Source: Pseudomonadota bacterium (GTDB taxonomy: Bacteria > Pseudomonadota > Alphaproteobacteria > Caulobacterales > Caulobacteraceae). From it: a DNA stretch of 33,164 bases. The stretch covers positions 1-33,164 of the forward strand of contig JAHWJX010000023.1 of the NCBI GenBank assembly GCA_019348195.1, written 5' to 3'. The notes under the pieces were generated by a model, which was not told where the DNA came from, made no database searches, and saw nothing but the letters and a program-made list of their open reading frames with translations. Positions 1-8,278 of this stretch are shown piece after piece; within the stretch, counting starts at the first letter, position 1; each line of letters opens with the position of its first letter. The position numbers and the translations under genes were made by a program.

Positions 1-447
1 GCCGCGCCGCCGCCGCCGCCGCCGCCGCTGCCCGTGGAGCCGGTCGCGCCGCCCCCGCCGCCGCTGCCGCCCGAGCCGCCGGTGGTTGCGCCGCCCGCGC
101 CCGAGCGTCCGGCCAACCGCGAGTTCATCGTCTACTTCCCCTTCGATCAGTCCATCCTGACGCCGGAAGCCCAGACGGTGGTGCAAGAGGCCGCGAGCTT
201 CGCCCAGCAGGGCGGCGCCACCCAGATCCAGGTCGTGGGTCACGCCGACACCTCCGGTTCGGCCGCCTACAACATCCGCCTGTCGGAGCGTCGCGCTCGC
301 GCTGTCGCCGACGCCATGGTGGGTCTGGGCGTGAACCCGGCCAACATCACCGCCGACTGGCGCGGTGAAGCGGCTCCTGCGGTCGCCACCGGCGACGGCG
401 TGAAGGAGCCCCTGAACCGGCGTTCGACGGTTTCGGTCAACTTCTAA
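1..447 (+). CDS. OmpA-family outer-membrane protein, C-terminal part (5' end outside window)
   Basis: The frame is open from the first base, so the true start lies upstream. What is visible is a Pro-rich linker (a run of CCG codons, then PPPPLPPEPP) followed by an OmpA C-terminal domain of about 110 residues beginning at REFIVYFPFDQS. This domain binds peptidoglycan in the periplasm and ties the outer membrane to the wall. The family signature NIRLSERRARAVADAMVGLG and the GHADTSGS loop are intact, and the protein ends in VNF, a usual C-terminus for such domains. The missing N-terminal part is probably a beta-barrel, as in other alphaproteobacterial OmpA proteins with Pro-rich linkers, but it cannot be seen here. 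A strong terminator follows 43 bases after the stop. Confidence 0.9.
   Translation, partial: AAPPPPPPPLPVEPVAPPPPPLPPEPPVVAPPAPERPANREFIVYFPFDQSILTPEAQTVVQEAASFAQQGGATQIQVVGHADTSGSAAYNIRLSERRARAVADAMVGLGVNPANITADWRGEAAPAVATGDGVKEPLNRRSTVSVNF
7..27 (+). repeat. (CCG)7 trinucleotide tract encoding polyproline
   Basis: Seven CCG codons in a row encode part of the Pro-rich linker of the OmpA-family protein. Such tracts can change length by slippage in steps of one residue without breaking the frame. It may extend upstream of the window. Confidence 0.8.
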
Positions 448-490
448 GCTTCAGGGCGGCGGGCTTCGGTCGGTCGCCTCCAGCTGCGGA

Positions 491-516
491 AAGCCCGGCC
501 TCGGCCGGGCTTTTTT
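491..516 (+). terminator. Rho-independent terminator of the OmpA-family gene
   Basis: A perfect GC-rich inverted repeat, AAGCCCGGC / GCCGGGCTT with loop CTCG, runs directly into six T residues (511-516). It lies just after the OmpA stop codon and before the next gene, so it ends the upstream transcript. Confidence 0.88.
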
Positions 517-571
517 GCGTTCACGCGCCAGCGCAGCTAGGGCTTCCAAGATTGCGCCGCCTGCGACCGCC

Positions 572-1411
572 ATGACCGCCGTCCCCCGATCCCTGCTGCG
601 CCGGTTCAAGTGGAATGCGGTGAGCTTCGCCAAGAGCCTGCGCGAGGACCTGCACGGCCTGCCCGCGCGGCTGACCCAGCCCGGCCGGCTGGGCGAGCCT
701 TTGAACATAGTCCACCACGTCGGCACAGGGGACTTCCGCGACCTCGGCCAGGGGCTGCTGCGCGTGCTTGTCGAGATCGGCGGGCTGCAGCCCCACGACC
801 ATGTTCTGGACATCGGGTGCGGCAACGGCCGGCTCGCGGAGCCGCTCGCCCGTTATCTGTCTTCGGAGGGCGCCTATCTCGGCTTCGACATCGTGCGACG
901 TGCGATCGTGACCTGCCGGCTGCGGGCCCCAGGGCGGGCGAACTTCCGCTTCGCGCACGCGGACATCCTCAACGCCCACTACAACCCCGGCGGACGCATC
1001 GCCGAACACGAGTACCGTTTCCCCTGCGGGGACTGCGAGGTGAGCTTCGCTTTCGCCACCTCCGTCTTCACCCACATGCAGGCGCCGTCCATCGCCCACT
1101 ACCTGGCCGAGTCGGCCCGGGTGCTGCGACCGGGTGGGCGGGTCCTTTTCACCGGGTTCAACGTGGACGCCGAGGCGAGGGAAGCGCTGGCGTCCGGACG
1201 GGCCCAGGCGAAGTTCGTTCCCTGGATGGAGGGGGCCCATGTTCTGAGCGCCCAGTCCCCCGAAGGCGGGATCGCCCACGATGACATCTGCTGGCGGCGG
1301 TTCCTGGCCGACGCCGGCCTCCAACTGATCGAGTTCCGCCCCGGCGGGTGGCGCGGCCAGCCGGGCATGGGCGACGGCCAGGACATCTTTCTGGCGGAGA
1401 AGCCGGCCTGA
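572..1411 (+). CDS. Class I SAM-dependent methyltransferase
   Basis: A 279-residue protein with the Rossmann-fold SAM motif I VLDIGCGNGR at residues 78-87 and the later motif LRPGGRVLF after strand 4. It also has SVFTHM, shared with a second methyltransferase at 14901-15671, which suggests the two belong to the same subfamily. The methyl acceptor cannot be told from sequence; relatives are often found in polysaccharide or lipid modification loci. An in-frame TTG at 515 would start inside the preceding terminator, so the ATG at 572 was chosen. The gene stands alone, with a terminator before it and a convergent coq7 after it, only six bases away. Confidence 0.85.
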   Translation: MTAVPRSLLRRFKWNAVSFAKSLREDLHGLPARLTQPGRLGEPLNIVHHVGTGDFRDLGQGLLRVLVEIGGLQPHDHVLDIGCGNGRLAEPLARYLSSEGAYLGFDIVRRAIVTCRLRAPGRANFRFAHADILNAHYNPGGRIAEHEYRFPCGDCEVSFAFATSVFTHMQAPSIAHYLAESARVLRPGGRVLFTGFNVDAEAREALASGRAQAKFVPWMEGAHVLSAQSPEGGIAHDDICWRRFLADAGLQLIEFRPGGWRGQPGMGDGQDIFLAEKPA

Positions 1412-1420
1412 GCCGGCTCA
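1401..1420. terminator. Inverted repeat across the convergent stops of the methyltransferase and coq7
   Basis: AGCCGGC (1401-1407), loop CTGA, GCCGGCT (1412-1418) can fold as a hairpin in the rightward transcript, followed by CAGACCTTTT. A second, exact 12-base palindrome TGAGCCGGCTCA (1409-1420) contains both facing TGA stop codons. It may act as a weak two-way terminator, but the T run is short and offset. Confidence 0.28.
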
Positions 1421-1981
1421 GACCTTTTCGGTGATCCTGATGGCCGCGCGGCAGCCGGCCTGGATCACGGCGGACAGCACGCGGTAGCCGGGGGCCTCCC
1501 GCGCGCCTTCGGCCACGGCGGTGTCCAGATGCTCCAGTTCCTCGTCGCGGAATTGGGCGAACTGAGCCGCCAACTCCGGTTCGCGGTCACGGACCTCCTC
1601 GACCTGTTCGGCGTAGTGATGGCCGATGACGGTCTCGACCGCTTCGGTGCAGGCGTGGGCGGCGCGCTCTCCAAGCAGGGCGGTGCCGGCGCCCAGGGCG
1701 AAGCCGGCCACGCGCCAGACGGGAGCCAGGAGGGTGGGGCGCACGCCGCGCTCCGTCAGGAGCTCCTCGAAGCGCGCCAGGTGGACGGCCTCATGGGACT
1801 CCATCTCGGCCAGTTGCTCGGCGATCCGCTCGCGACCGGGCGCGCGGGCCAGCACGGCCCGCTGCCCACGGTAGATATACACGGCGCCTAGCTCGCCGGC
1901 GTGATCCACCCTCAGCATCTCGGCCAGCCGGCGCCTCGTGGCGCCGCGCCCGGGACGGGGTGGGACCGGGATGTCAGACAT
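1418..1981 (-). CDS. coq7: Demethoxyubiquinone hydroxylase (COQ7 family)
   Basis: A 187-residue di-iron monooxygenase that hydroxylates demethoxyubiquinol in the late steps of ubiquinone synthesis, at the inner face of the cytoplasmic membrane. The carboxylate and histidine ligand motifs of the family are visible in order: DHAGELGA (E30), HEAVH (E64, H67), TEAVETVIGHHY and the final DEELEHLD. Length matches alphaproteobacterial COQ7 proteins. The start codon overlaps the end of dsbB by eight bases, so the two are probably translated together. Together with class III formaldehyde detoxification nearby it fits an aerobic Q10-type alphaproteobacterium, which is an inference. Confidence 0.95.
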   Translation of the reverse strand: MSDIPVPPRPGRGATRRRLAEMLRVDHAGELGAVYIYRGQRAVLARAPGRERIAEQLAEMESHEAVHLARFEELLTERGVRPTLLAPVWRVAGFALGAGTALLGERAAHACTEAVETVIGHHYAEQVEEVRDREPELAAQFAQFRDEELEHLDTAVAEGAREAPGYRVLSAVIQAGCRAAIRITEKV

Positions 1982-2492
1982 GAGCGATCCTCAGAGCCGT
2001 CGAGCCACGCGCTTCGGTCGCCGCGAATACGCCCAGCAGGGCCAGCCCCAAGGAGATCAGGGCGTTCCAGCCGGCCATGGACAGGCCCAGCATCCGCCAG
2101 GCGGCCTCGTCGCAGAGGACGTAGTGAACCGGAGCGCCGCCCAGCATGGCGGCGATGTCGCCGGCGCTGGCCGGTCCGCTGCCGCCGCCGCAGGTGGCGG
2201 GGGCCGGAAACCACTTCCATTCGACGCCTGCGTGGTAGCCCGCCACGGCGAAGCCGAACAGGAAGACGGCGCCCAGCAGGAGAGCGACCACGGCGCCCTG
2301 GTCGGGACGACGTCGCAGGACGGCCCAGCCGGCCAGGGCCAGGGGCAGGGCGACCCAATAGACCTCGCGCTGGCGAAGGCACAGGGCGCAAGGCTCGTAG
2401 CCGAACCGTTGAAAGGTGTGCGCCGCGGCCAGCATGGCTGCGGACGCGAAGGCGGCCAGCAGGGCGTAGGCGCTTGGGAGAAGGCGGAGCAT
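1974..2492 (-). CDS. dsbB: Disulfide bond formation protein B (DsbB)
   Basis: A 172-residue inner-membrane protein with four hydrophobic segments. The two redox cysteine pairs of DsbB are present: C35-A-L-C38 in the first periplasmic loop and C101 with C127 in the second, close to the E. coli spacing (41/44 and 104/130). In the family, DsbB re-oxidises DsbA and passes electrons to ubiquinone. Overlap by eight bases with coq7, a ubiquinone-synthesis gene, is therefore functionally coherent, although the link may be chance. No dsbA is present in the window; the TlpA-like thioredoxin at 31804 is a reductant-type relative, not its partner. Confidence 0.9.
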   Translation of the reverse strand: MLRLLPSAYALLAAFASAAMLAAAHTFQRFGYEPCALCLRQREVYWVALPLALAGWAVLRRRPDQGAVVALLLGAVFLFGFAVAGYHAGVEWKWFPAPATCGGGSGPASAGDIAAMLGGAPVHYVLCDEAAWRMLGLSMAGWNALISLGLALLGVFAATEARGSTALRIAHV

Positions 2493-2525
2493 GGCGCAGC
2501 AGATAGGGATTTGCGGCAGGCCGGC

Positions 2526-3197
2526 CTAGGCTGTGAAGCGTTCAACCAGCTGAACGGCCCAGGTCGCGCCGAGGTAGAAGGCCAGGCCCACCCCGATCAG
2601 CAGCCCGGCCCATGCCGCTGCGACGGCCGAGCCGAGCGCGACAAAGGCTCCGTCGCGCTGGATCAAACCCACGGACAGCAGCGCCAGGGCGACCGAGGGC
2701 ACGGTGTTCGTCATCGGCAGCACGATGGTGAGGGTGGCCAGGATCATGAACAGGGCGGCCAGGCGCTCGCCCGGGCCGGCCGCCAGCCAGTGCAGCCGGG
2801 GCCGCGACAACCGTTCGAACCAGCCCATGCGCTTGGTGGCGAAGTCGGCCATGCGATCCAGCCAGGCCTTGGGCACACGCCGGCGCAGAACGCCCTCGGG
2901 CAGCCAGGGCTCCTTCCGGCCGATCAGGATCTGGCACGCGAGGAGCAGGATCGGGATGCCCAGCACCTGCGGCACCCCGTACAAGGCGGGGACCAGACAG
3001 GGTATGGTGAGGATCAGGATGAGCAGGCCGAAGGCACGCTCGTCCATGTGGTCGCGGACCTCGCGGATGGACAAGCCGTCCGGCCCGGACTCCGCCGCCA
3101 GACGGTTGACCACGGCGATAAAGCTTCGGTTCGGGTCGTCGCGGATTTGATCGTCGGAAGAGCTCAGGACGGCGCTCCAATGCTGTGCGGGTGCCAT
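2526..3197 (-). CDS. exoD: ExoD-family membrane protein
   Basis: A 223-residue protein with a cytoplasmic N-terminus of about 55 residues followed by several hydrophobic segments. The family-typical stretch LILTIPCLVPALYGVPQVLG then QILIGRKEPWLP is clear, as is VLPMTNTVPS later. ExoD was named from exopolysaccharide phenotypes in Sinorhizobium, but its biochemical role is not established. It lies 33 bases upstream of dsbB on the same strand, so exoD-dsbB-coq7 may form one transcript. Its start faces hpd across an 88-base divergent spacer (3198-3285) that holds a GGCCG-CTT-CGGCC hairpin but no promoter I can assign with confidence. Confidence 0.85.
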   Translation of the reverse strand: MAPAQHWSAVLSSSDDQIRDDPNRSFIAVVNRLAAESGPDGLSIREVRDHMDERAFGLLILILTIPCLVPALYGVPQVLGIPILLLACQILIGRKEPWLPEGVLRRRVPKAWLDRMADFATKRMGWFERLSRPRLHWLAAGPGERLAALFMILATLTIVLPMTNTVPSVALALLSVGLIQRDGAFVALGSAVAAAWAGLLIGVGLAFYLGATWAVQLVERFTA

Positions 3198-3285
3198 AGG
3201 CCGCTTCGGCCGCCGCCGTCGAGGCGCGGTTGCCCGGGCCCATCGGGGAGGCTACCTGTCCGGGCCAGGGATAGGAGCGCTCGCC

Positions 3286-4365
3286 ATGGCCGATCTTTTC
3301 GAAAACCCGCTGGGCACGGACGGCTTCGAATTCGTGGAGTTCGCCGGACCGGACCCCGACAGCATGGGCGACCTGTTCGAGCGCATGGGTTTCACGGCGG
3401 TCGGCCGGCACAAGCGCAAGGATGTGATCCGTTACCAGCAGGGCGAGATCAACTTCCTGCTCAACCGCGAGACGACGGGCCATGCGGCCGACTTCGCCAA
3501 GGCGCACGGGCCGGCGGCGGTGGGCATGGCCTTTCGGGTCCGCGACGCGCAGTTCGCCTATCGGGAAGCGATGAACCGGGGCGCCGATCCGGCCGAACCC
3601 GGTTCCGGTCCCTTGGGACTGGAGGTGCCCATCCTCATGGGGATCGGCGGGTCTTACCTGTACCTCTGCGATCGTTATACGGAGCACGCCGTTTACGATC
3701 AGGAGTTCAAGCCCATCGAGGGCGCCGTCCAGCGGCCCGACGCGGGGCTGACCTATCTGGACCACCTGACGCACAATGTGTTCCGCGGCAACATGAGCAA
3801 ATGGGCGGGCTTTTATGAGCGCGTCTTCAACTTCCGCGAGATCCGCTACTTCGACATTGAAGGCAAGGTCACCGGCCTGACCTCGCGCGCCATGACCAGC
3901 CCGGACGGCAAGATCCGCATCCCGCTGAACGAGTCCAAAGGCAACAGTGATCAGATCGATCAGATCGAAGAATACCTGCGCGAATACAAGGGCGAAGGCA
4001 TCCAGCACATCGCCCTGGGCTCACGCGACCTTTACCAGACCGTCGACACCCTGACGGCGAACGGCGTTCCGCTTCAGGACGTGGTCGAGACCTACTATGA
4101 ACTGGTGGACACGCGGCTGCCGGGGCACGGCGAGCCCCTGGAGGAGCTGCGCAAGCGCCGGATCCTGATCGACGGCGCGCCTTCGGACGACCAGGGCCTC
4201 TTGCTGCAGATCTTCGGCAAGAACGCCTTTGGCCCGATCTTCTTCGAATTCATCCAGCGCAAGGGCAACGAGGGATTCGGCGAGGGCAACTTCAAGGCTC
4301 TGTTCGAAAGCATCGAACTGGATCAGATCCGCCGCGGCGTGATCCAGGCGCCCGCCGCCGAATAG
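3286..4365 (+). CDS. hpd: 4-hydroxyphenylpyruvate dioxygenase
   Basis: A 359-residue non-haem iron enzyme that converts 4-hydroxyphenylpyruvate to homogentisate in tyrosine catabolism. It has the two VOC-type halves of the family, and the iron-binding triad can be placed at H160 (in DHLTHNV), H241 (in GIQHIAL) and E321 (in FFEFIQRKG), almost the same numbers as in the Pseudomonas enzyme (161, 240, 322). The C-terminal gate region EGNFKALFESIELDQ is complete. The ATG at 3286 follows AGGAG at a good distance. Homogentisate dioxygenase and the rest of the pathway are not in the window; the next gene is frmA, 40 bases downstream. Confidence 0.96.
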   Translation: MADLFENPLGTDGFEFVEFAGPDPDSMGDLFERMGFTAVGRHKRKDVIRYQQGEINFLLNRETTGHAADFAKAHGPAAVGMAFRVRDAQFAYREAMNRGADPAEPGSGPLGLEVPILMGIGGSYLYLCDRYTEHAVYDQEFKPIEGAVQRPDAGLTYLDHLTHNVFRGNMSKWAGFYERVFNFREIRYFDIEGKVTGLTSRAMTSPDGKIRIPLNESKGNSDQIDQIEEYLREYKGEGIQHIALGSRDLYQTVDTLTANGVPLQDVVETYYELVDTRLPGHGEPLEELRKRRILIDGAPSDDQGLLLQIFGKNAFGPIFFEFIQRKGNEGFGEGNFKALFESIELDQIRRGVIQAPAAE

Positions 4366-4405
4366 GCGGGCGTTCCTCCACCTTCCTCTCAGCCAAGGAT
4401 AGACC

Positions 4406-5515
4406 ATGCGCACCCGCGCCGCCGTCGCCTTCGCGGCGAAGACGCCGCTCGAGATCGTCGAAGTCGACTTGGACGGTCCCAAAGCGGGGGAGGTTCTGGT
4501 CGAGATCAAGGCCACGGGCGTCTGCCACACGGACGCCTACACTCTGGACGGCCTCGACTCCGAAGGCATCTTCCCCAGCATCCTCGGCCATGAAGGCGCC
4601 GGCGTCGTGCTGGAGGTCGGCGCGGGGGTGACCACCGTGGCGCCCGGCGACCACGTTATCCCGCTGTACACGCCGGAATGCCGCCAATGTAAGTCGTGCC
4701 TGTCGCGCAAGACCAACCTGTGCACGGCCATCCGCGCCACCCAGGGCAAGGGCCTGATGCCGGACGGGACCAGCCGGTTCAGCTACAAGGGCCAGCCGAT
4801 CTTCCACTACATGGGCTGCTCCACCTTCGCCAACCACACGGTGCTGCCGGAGATCGCCCTGGCCAAGATCCGGCCCGACGCGCCCTTCGACACGGCTTGC
4901 TACATCGGATGCGGAGTGACCACAGGCGTGGGCGCAGTGGTGAACACGGCCAAGGTGGAGCCGGGCGCCAACTGCATCGTCTTCGGCCTGGGCGGGATCG
5001 GCCTGAACGTGATCCAGGGGCTAAAGCTTGCCGGCGCCGACAAGATCGTGGGTGTGGACATCAACGATGGCAAGGAAGCGTGGGGCCGCCGCTTCGGCAT
5101 GACCCACTTCGTCAATCCGAAGACGGTCGGCGGCGACCTGGTCCAGCACCTGGTCTCTCTGACGGACGGCGGCGCCGACTACACCTTCGACTGCACGGGC
5201 AATACGGAGGTCATGCGCACGGCGCTGGAGGCCTGCCACCGCGGCTGGGGTGAGAGCATCATCATCGGCGTGGCCGAGGCCGGCCGTGAGATCAGCACGC
5301 GGCCTTTCCAGCTAGTGACCGGGCGCGTCTGGAAGGGCTCGGCCTTTGGAGGCGCGCGCGGACGAACGGACACCCCGCGCATCGTGGATTGGTACATGGA
5401 CGGCAAGATCGAGATCGATCCCATGATCACCCACCGCTTTCCGCTGGAGCGGATCAACGAGGCGTTCGACCTCATGCACGCGGGCGAGAGCATCCGCTCG
5501 GTCGTGGTTTATTGA
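4406..5515 (+). CDS. frmA: S-(hydroxymethyl)glutathione dehydrogenase (class III alcohol dehydrogenase)
   Basis: A 369-residue zinc-dependent dehydrogenase that oxidises S-hydroxymethylglutathione, the adduct of formaldehyde and glutathione, to S-formylglutathione with NAD; it can also act as GSNO reductase. Catalytic zinc ligands are C40, H62 (with E63) and C169; the structural zinc site is C92, C95, C98 and C106; the NAD-binding motif GLGGIG is at residues 194-199. Length is that of the class III family. The stop codon overlaps the start of the next gene in TGATG, giving a coupled operon frmA / lipoprotein / S-formylglutathione hydrolase. Confidence 0.96.
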   Translation: MRTRAAVAFAAKTPLEIVEVDLDGPKAGEVLVEIKATGVCHTDAYTLDGLDSEGIFPSILGHEGAGVVLEVGAGVTTVAPGDHVIPLYTPECRQCKSCLSRKTNLCTAIRATQGKGLMPDGTSRFSYKGQPIFHYMGCSTFANHTVLPEIALAKIRPDAPFDTACYIGCGVTTGVGAVVNTAKVEPGANCIVFGLGGIGLNVIQGLKLAGADKIVGVDINDGKEAWGRRFGMTHFVNPKTVGGDLVQHLVSLTDGGADYTFDCTGNTEVMRTALEACHRGWGESIIIGVAEAGREISTRPFQLVTGRVWKGSAFGGARGRTDTPRIVDWYMDGKIEIDPMITHRFPLERINEAFDLMHAGESIRSVVVY

Positions 5516-6654
5516 TGCGCGGCCTGCTCGCGGCGACGCTGCTGTGCATCACCGGCGCGGGGTGTGCAGAGCCGGCGTCGAGCTCGGGAACGGCCGCAGT
5601 TACGGGGCAAGCCGGGAGCGGGGCCTACGCCGAGGACGCCGCCTGGCTCTGCCGCCCCGGTCGCAAGGACCCTTGCTCGACCGCTCAGCTGGATGCGGTG
5701 CGGGTGGACGCCCGGGGCGCCCGCACGCCCGAGCCGTTCCGCGCGGCGGCCAACCCGCCGATCGACTGTTTCTACGTTTATCCCACCGTGTCGCTGGACC
5801 CGACGCCGGTCAGCGACATGACCGCCGGCCCCGAGGAGGGCCGGTCGGCCGCCGGTCAGGTGGGACGCTTCGCTTCCCGCTGCCGGGTGTTCGCGCCTGT
5901 TTATCGTCAGATCACCCTGGCGGGGCTGAGAAGCTCTTTGGGCGGCGGGGCCGCCGCGGACTGGAGCCAGCCCTACGGCGACGTGCGCGAGGCCTGGCGG
6001 GAGTATCTGCGCAGGGACAATGGAGGTCGCGGCGTGGTCCTGATCGGTCACAGCCAAGGCGCCATTCTCCTGTCCCGTCTGTTGGCCGAGGAGATCGAGA
6101 CCCATCCGGCCCAGAAGCGTCTGCTCGTTTCGGCCATCCTGGCCGGCCACCCGGGGCTGGCGGTCCCGACGGGCAGCGACGTCGGGGGCGACCTGAAGTC
6201 CACCCCGCTTTGCCGGACGCCGGGACAGATCGGCTGCGCGGTGGTGTTCGCCTCCTATGCCGCCACCGACCCAACCGTGCGCCGCTTTTTCGGCAGGGTG
6301 CAGGGGCAGGGCCGCTCGGCCGCCTGCGTGAACCCGGCCGCGCCCGGCGGCGGAGCGGGGCCGTTGCGGGCCTATCTGCGCCCGCCGGTCGCGCCCGCTT
6401 CGGGCGCACCCTACCTCCATCTAGTCGGCCAGTTGCAGGCCGAGTGCGTCACCGATGCGGGCGGCTCCGTGCTGCGAGTATCCGTCCTGCCGGGCCCGGG
6501 CGCCGCCGTGCTTCAGTCCGCGCTGGCGGGCGGAACCGTCCTGCCCGGCTGGGGACTGCACGTTCTGGACATGAACCTCGCCCAGGGCAGTTTGCTGGAG
6601 ATGGTCGACGCCCAGACCCGAACTTGGACCGCGCGTCCCGGAGCCGCCACCTGA
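5515..6654 (+). CDS. DUF3089 lipoprotein, alpha/beta-hydrolase fold
   Basis: A 379-residue protein with a short hydrophobic leader ending in GAGC (C17), which reads as a lipoprotein signal although the -3 residue is Gly rather than Leu or Val. The nucleophile elbow GHSQG places the catalytic serine at S180, and FYVYPTVSLD near residue 87 is typical of DUF3089 proteins. The substrate is unknown. The ATG at 5515 overlaps the frmA stop by one base, and the stop at 6652-6654 overlaps the next start the same way, so it is translated between two formaldehyde-detoxification enzymes. That position suggests a linked role, but the lipoprotein signal puts it outside the cytoplasm where those enzymes work. 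Confidence 0.82.
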   Translation: MRGLLAATLLCITGAGCAEPASSSGTAAVTGQAGSGAYAEDAAWLCRPGRKDPCSTAQLDAVRVDARGARTPEPFRAAANPPIDCFYVYPTVSLDPTPVSDMTAGPEEGRSAAGQVGRFASRCRVFAPVYRQITLAGLRSSLGGGAAADWSQPYGDVREAWREYLRRDNGGRGVVLIGHSQGAILLSRLLAEEIETHPAQKRLLVSAILAGHPGLAVPTGSDVGGDLKSTPLCRTPGQIGCAVVFASYAATDPTVRRFFGRVQGQGRSAACVNPAAPGGGAGPLRAYLRPPVAPASGAPYLHLVGQLQAECVTDAGGSVLRVSVLPGPGAAVLQSALAGGTVLPGWGLHVLDMNLAQGSLLEMVDAQTRTWTARPGAAT

Positions 6655-7505
6655 TGAGGATGATCGAAGACCACGGCTCCTTCGAGGGCCGCCAGCAGGT
6701 CTGGGAGCACGACAGCCGGGAGACGCGCACGCCCATGCGCTTTTCCGTCTACCTTCCGCCCGCCGCCAAGGCCGGCCCGGCGCCGGTCGTCTGGTGGCTT
6801 TCGGGGCTGACCTGCAACGAGCAGAACTTCATCATCAAGGCCGGCGCCCAGCGCTACGCGTCCGAGCTGGGACTGATCATCGTGGGCCCGGACACCAGCC
6901 CGCGCGGGCCGGCGCTGGATGGCGGCGAAGTGGCCGGCGATCCGGACGGGCAGGGCGAGATCGGGCCCTCGGCGGGCTACTACCTGGATGCAACCCAAGC
7001 GCCCTGGGCGCCGCACTACCGGATGCGCTCCTACGTGGAAGGCGAGCTGCCCGAGGTGGTCGCAGCCAACTTCCCGGCGGACATGAGCCGTCAGGGCATG
7101 TGCGGTCACAGCATGGGCGGGCACGGCGCCCTGACGGTGTCCCTGCGCAACCCAGGGCGGTTCCGCGCGACCAGCGCCCTGGCCCCGATCAGCGCCCCGA
7201 CCAAGGTCGAGTCCGGCCGGAAGCGGCTTCGCGCCTATCTTGGCGAGGACGAGCAGGCCTGGCGCGCGTACGACGCGACCTGCCTCATCGAGGACGGTGG
7301 CCGCCTGCCCGAGCTGCTGGTGGACCAGGGCCTCGACGACCCGCTCATGGAACGGCTGCGCCCCGACCTGCTCGAAGCGGCTTGCCGCGAGCACGGCCAG
7401 TCCCTGGAGCTCCGCCGGCTCGCGGGCTACGGGCACAATTATTATTTCGTGGCGAGCGTCATCGGCGAGCATCTTCGCTGGCATGCGGAGCGGCTCCGGC
7501 CTTAG
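6654..7505 (+). CDS. fghA: S-formylglutathione hydrolase
   Basis: A 283-residue serine esterase of the esterase D family that hydrolyses S-formylglutathione to formate and glutathione, the step after frmA. The catalytic triad can be assigned to S153 (in GHSMGGHGA), D229 (in DQGLDDP) and H261 (in GYGHNYYF). The N-terminal WWLSGLTCNEQNF, which forms part of the oxyanion region, is conserved. The ATG at 6654 shares one base with the upstream stop; longer upstream extension of the frame would run through the whole of the preceding gene and is not used. The end overlaps the convergent TSUP gene by four bases. Confidence 0.95.
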   Translation: MRMIEDHGSFEGRQQVWEHDSRETRTPMRFSVYLPPAAKAGPAPVVWWLSGLTCNEQNFIIKAGAQRYASELGLIIVGPDTSPRGPALDGGEVAGDPDGQGEIGPSAGYYLDATQAPWAPHYRMRSYVEGELPEVVAANFPADMSRQGMCGHSMGGHGALTVSLRNPGRFRATSALAPISAPTKVESGRKRLRAYLGEDEQAWRAYDATCLIEDGGRLPELLVDQGLDDPLMERLRPDLLEAACREHGQSLELRRLAGYGHNYYFVASVIGEHLRWHAERLRP

Positions 7506-8260
7506 GCGCCGAGGGAGGTCAGGCCATCCCAGACCAGCCTGGCGCCGACCAGCAGCAGCAGGACGTAGATGATCCGGTAAAAGGTCTCCCCCGAGACCCT
7601 GCGCACCAGGACCACGCCGGCCACCGTTGAGGCGATCGCGAGCGGCAGCAGGACCGCCGAGGTGAGCAGGTTCTCACGGGTGAGCTGGCCCAGCGCCAGG
7701 TAGGCGGGCGCCTTGAGCCAGTTCACCACGGCGAAGAAGATGGCGCTGGTGCCGATGAAGACGTCCCGGCCCAGGCCTCTCGCCAGGGCGTAGATCTGGA
7801 AGGGGGGGCCGCCGGCGTGGGCGATCTGGCTGGTGAAGCCCGAGGCGACCCCGCAAATCAAGGCGAATGGCCACGATCCCGGCGTTCCGGCCACGGCTCC
7901 GCGACGCTCCGTCCACAGGCGATGGACCCCGAACAGAATGGAGATGATCCCCACGGCCAGCTCCACCGCCCCGCCCGGCACCCGTGAGGCCAACAGGTAG
8001 CCCAGAAGGATGCCCAGCGCCGCCCCGGGGAGCATCCGGGCCAGGATGCTCCGGTCCCAGCTGCGTCTAAAGGCCCAGACGCTGACCACGTCCTGCACCA
8101 GGAGGATGGGCAGGATCACGGAGGCCGCCTGGATCGGCGGGGCGGCCAGCGCCATCAGCGGCACGGCGATCGCGCCCACGCCGGCGAAGCCGCCTTTGGC
8201 CAAGCCCAGCAGGATCACCGCGGGAACGGCGAAAAGGTAGAAGATGGGATCGGTCAGCAA
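7502..8260 (-). CDS. TSUP (TauE/SafE) family permease
   Basis: A 252-residue membrane protein with about eight hydrophobic segments in two halves. The N-terminal GLAKGGFAGVGAIAVPLMAL and the second-half signature SGFTSQIAHAGGPPFQIY mark the sulfite exporter TauE/SafE (TSUP) family, whose members move sulfite, sulfoacetate and similar anions across the inner membrane. The substrate here is unknown. It is 18 bases downstream of hisI on the same strand and overlaps the end of the S-formylglutathione hydrolase gene tail to tail. No sulfur-metabolism gene is adjacent, so context gives no hint of substrate. Confidence 0.88.
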   Translation of the reverse strand: MLTDPIFYLFAVPAVILLGLAKGGFAGVGAIAVPLMALAAPPIQAASVILPILLVQDVVSVWAFRRSWDRSILARMLPGAALGILLGYLLASRVPGGAVELAVGIISILFGVHRLWTERRGAVAGTPGSWPFALICGVASGFTSQIAHAGGPPFQIYALARGLGRDVFIGTSAIFFAVVNWLKAPAYLALGQLTRENLLTSAVLLPLAIASTVAGVVLVRRVSGETFYRIIYVLLLLVGARLVWDGLTSLGA

Positions 8261-8278
8261 GACGCGGGGACGGTGCGC

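Noticed and set aside
2525-2530. CCTAGG hexamers found mainly between genes (also 21681, 23858, 32647)
   Set aside because: CTAG is generally avoided in coding DNA of such genomes, so intergenic enrichment with only four sites is not evidence of a regulator site.
1938-3818. A 626-codon rightward open frame over coq7, dsbB, exoD and hpd
   Set aside because: Its Gln/Gly/Arg-rich product has no recognisable domain, and it is antisense or out of frame to four well-supported genes.
5544-6653. Long frame upstream of S-formylglutathione hydrolase in the same reading frame
   Set aside because: It is an alternative frame of the DUF3089 gene with Arg/Gly/Pro-rich shadow composition; the ATG at 6654 gives the normal enzyme length.
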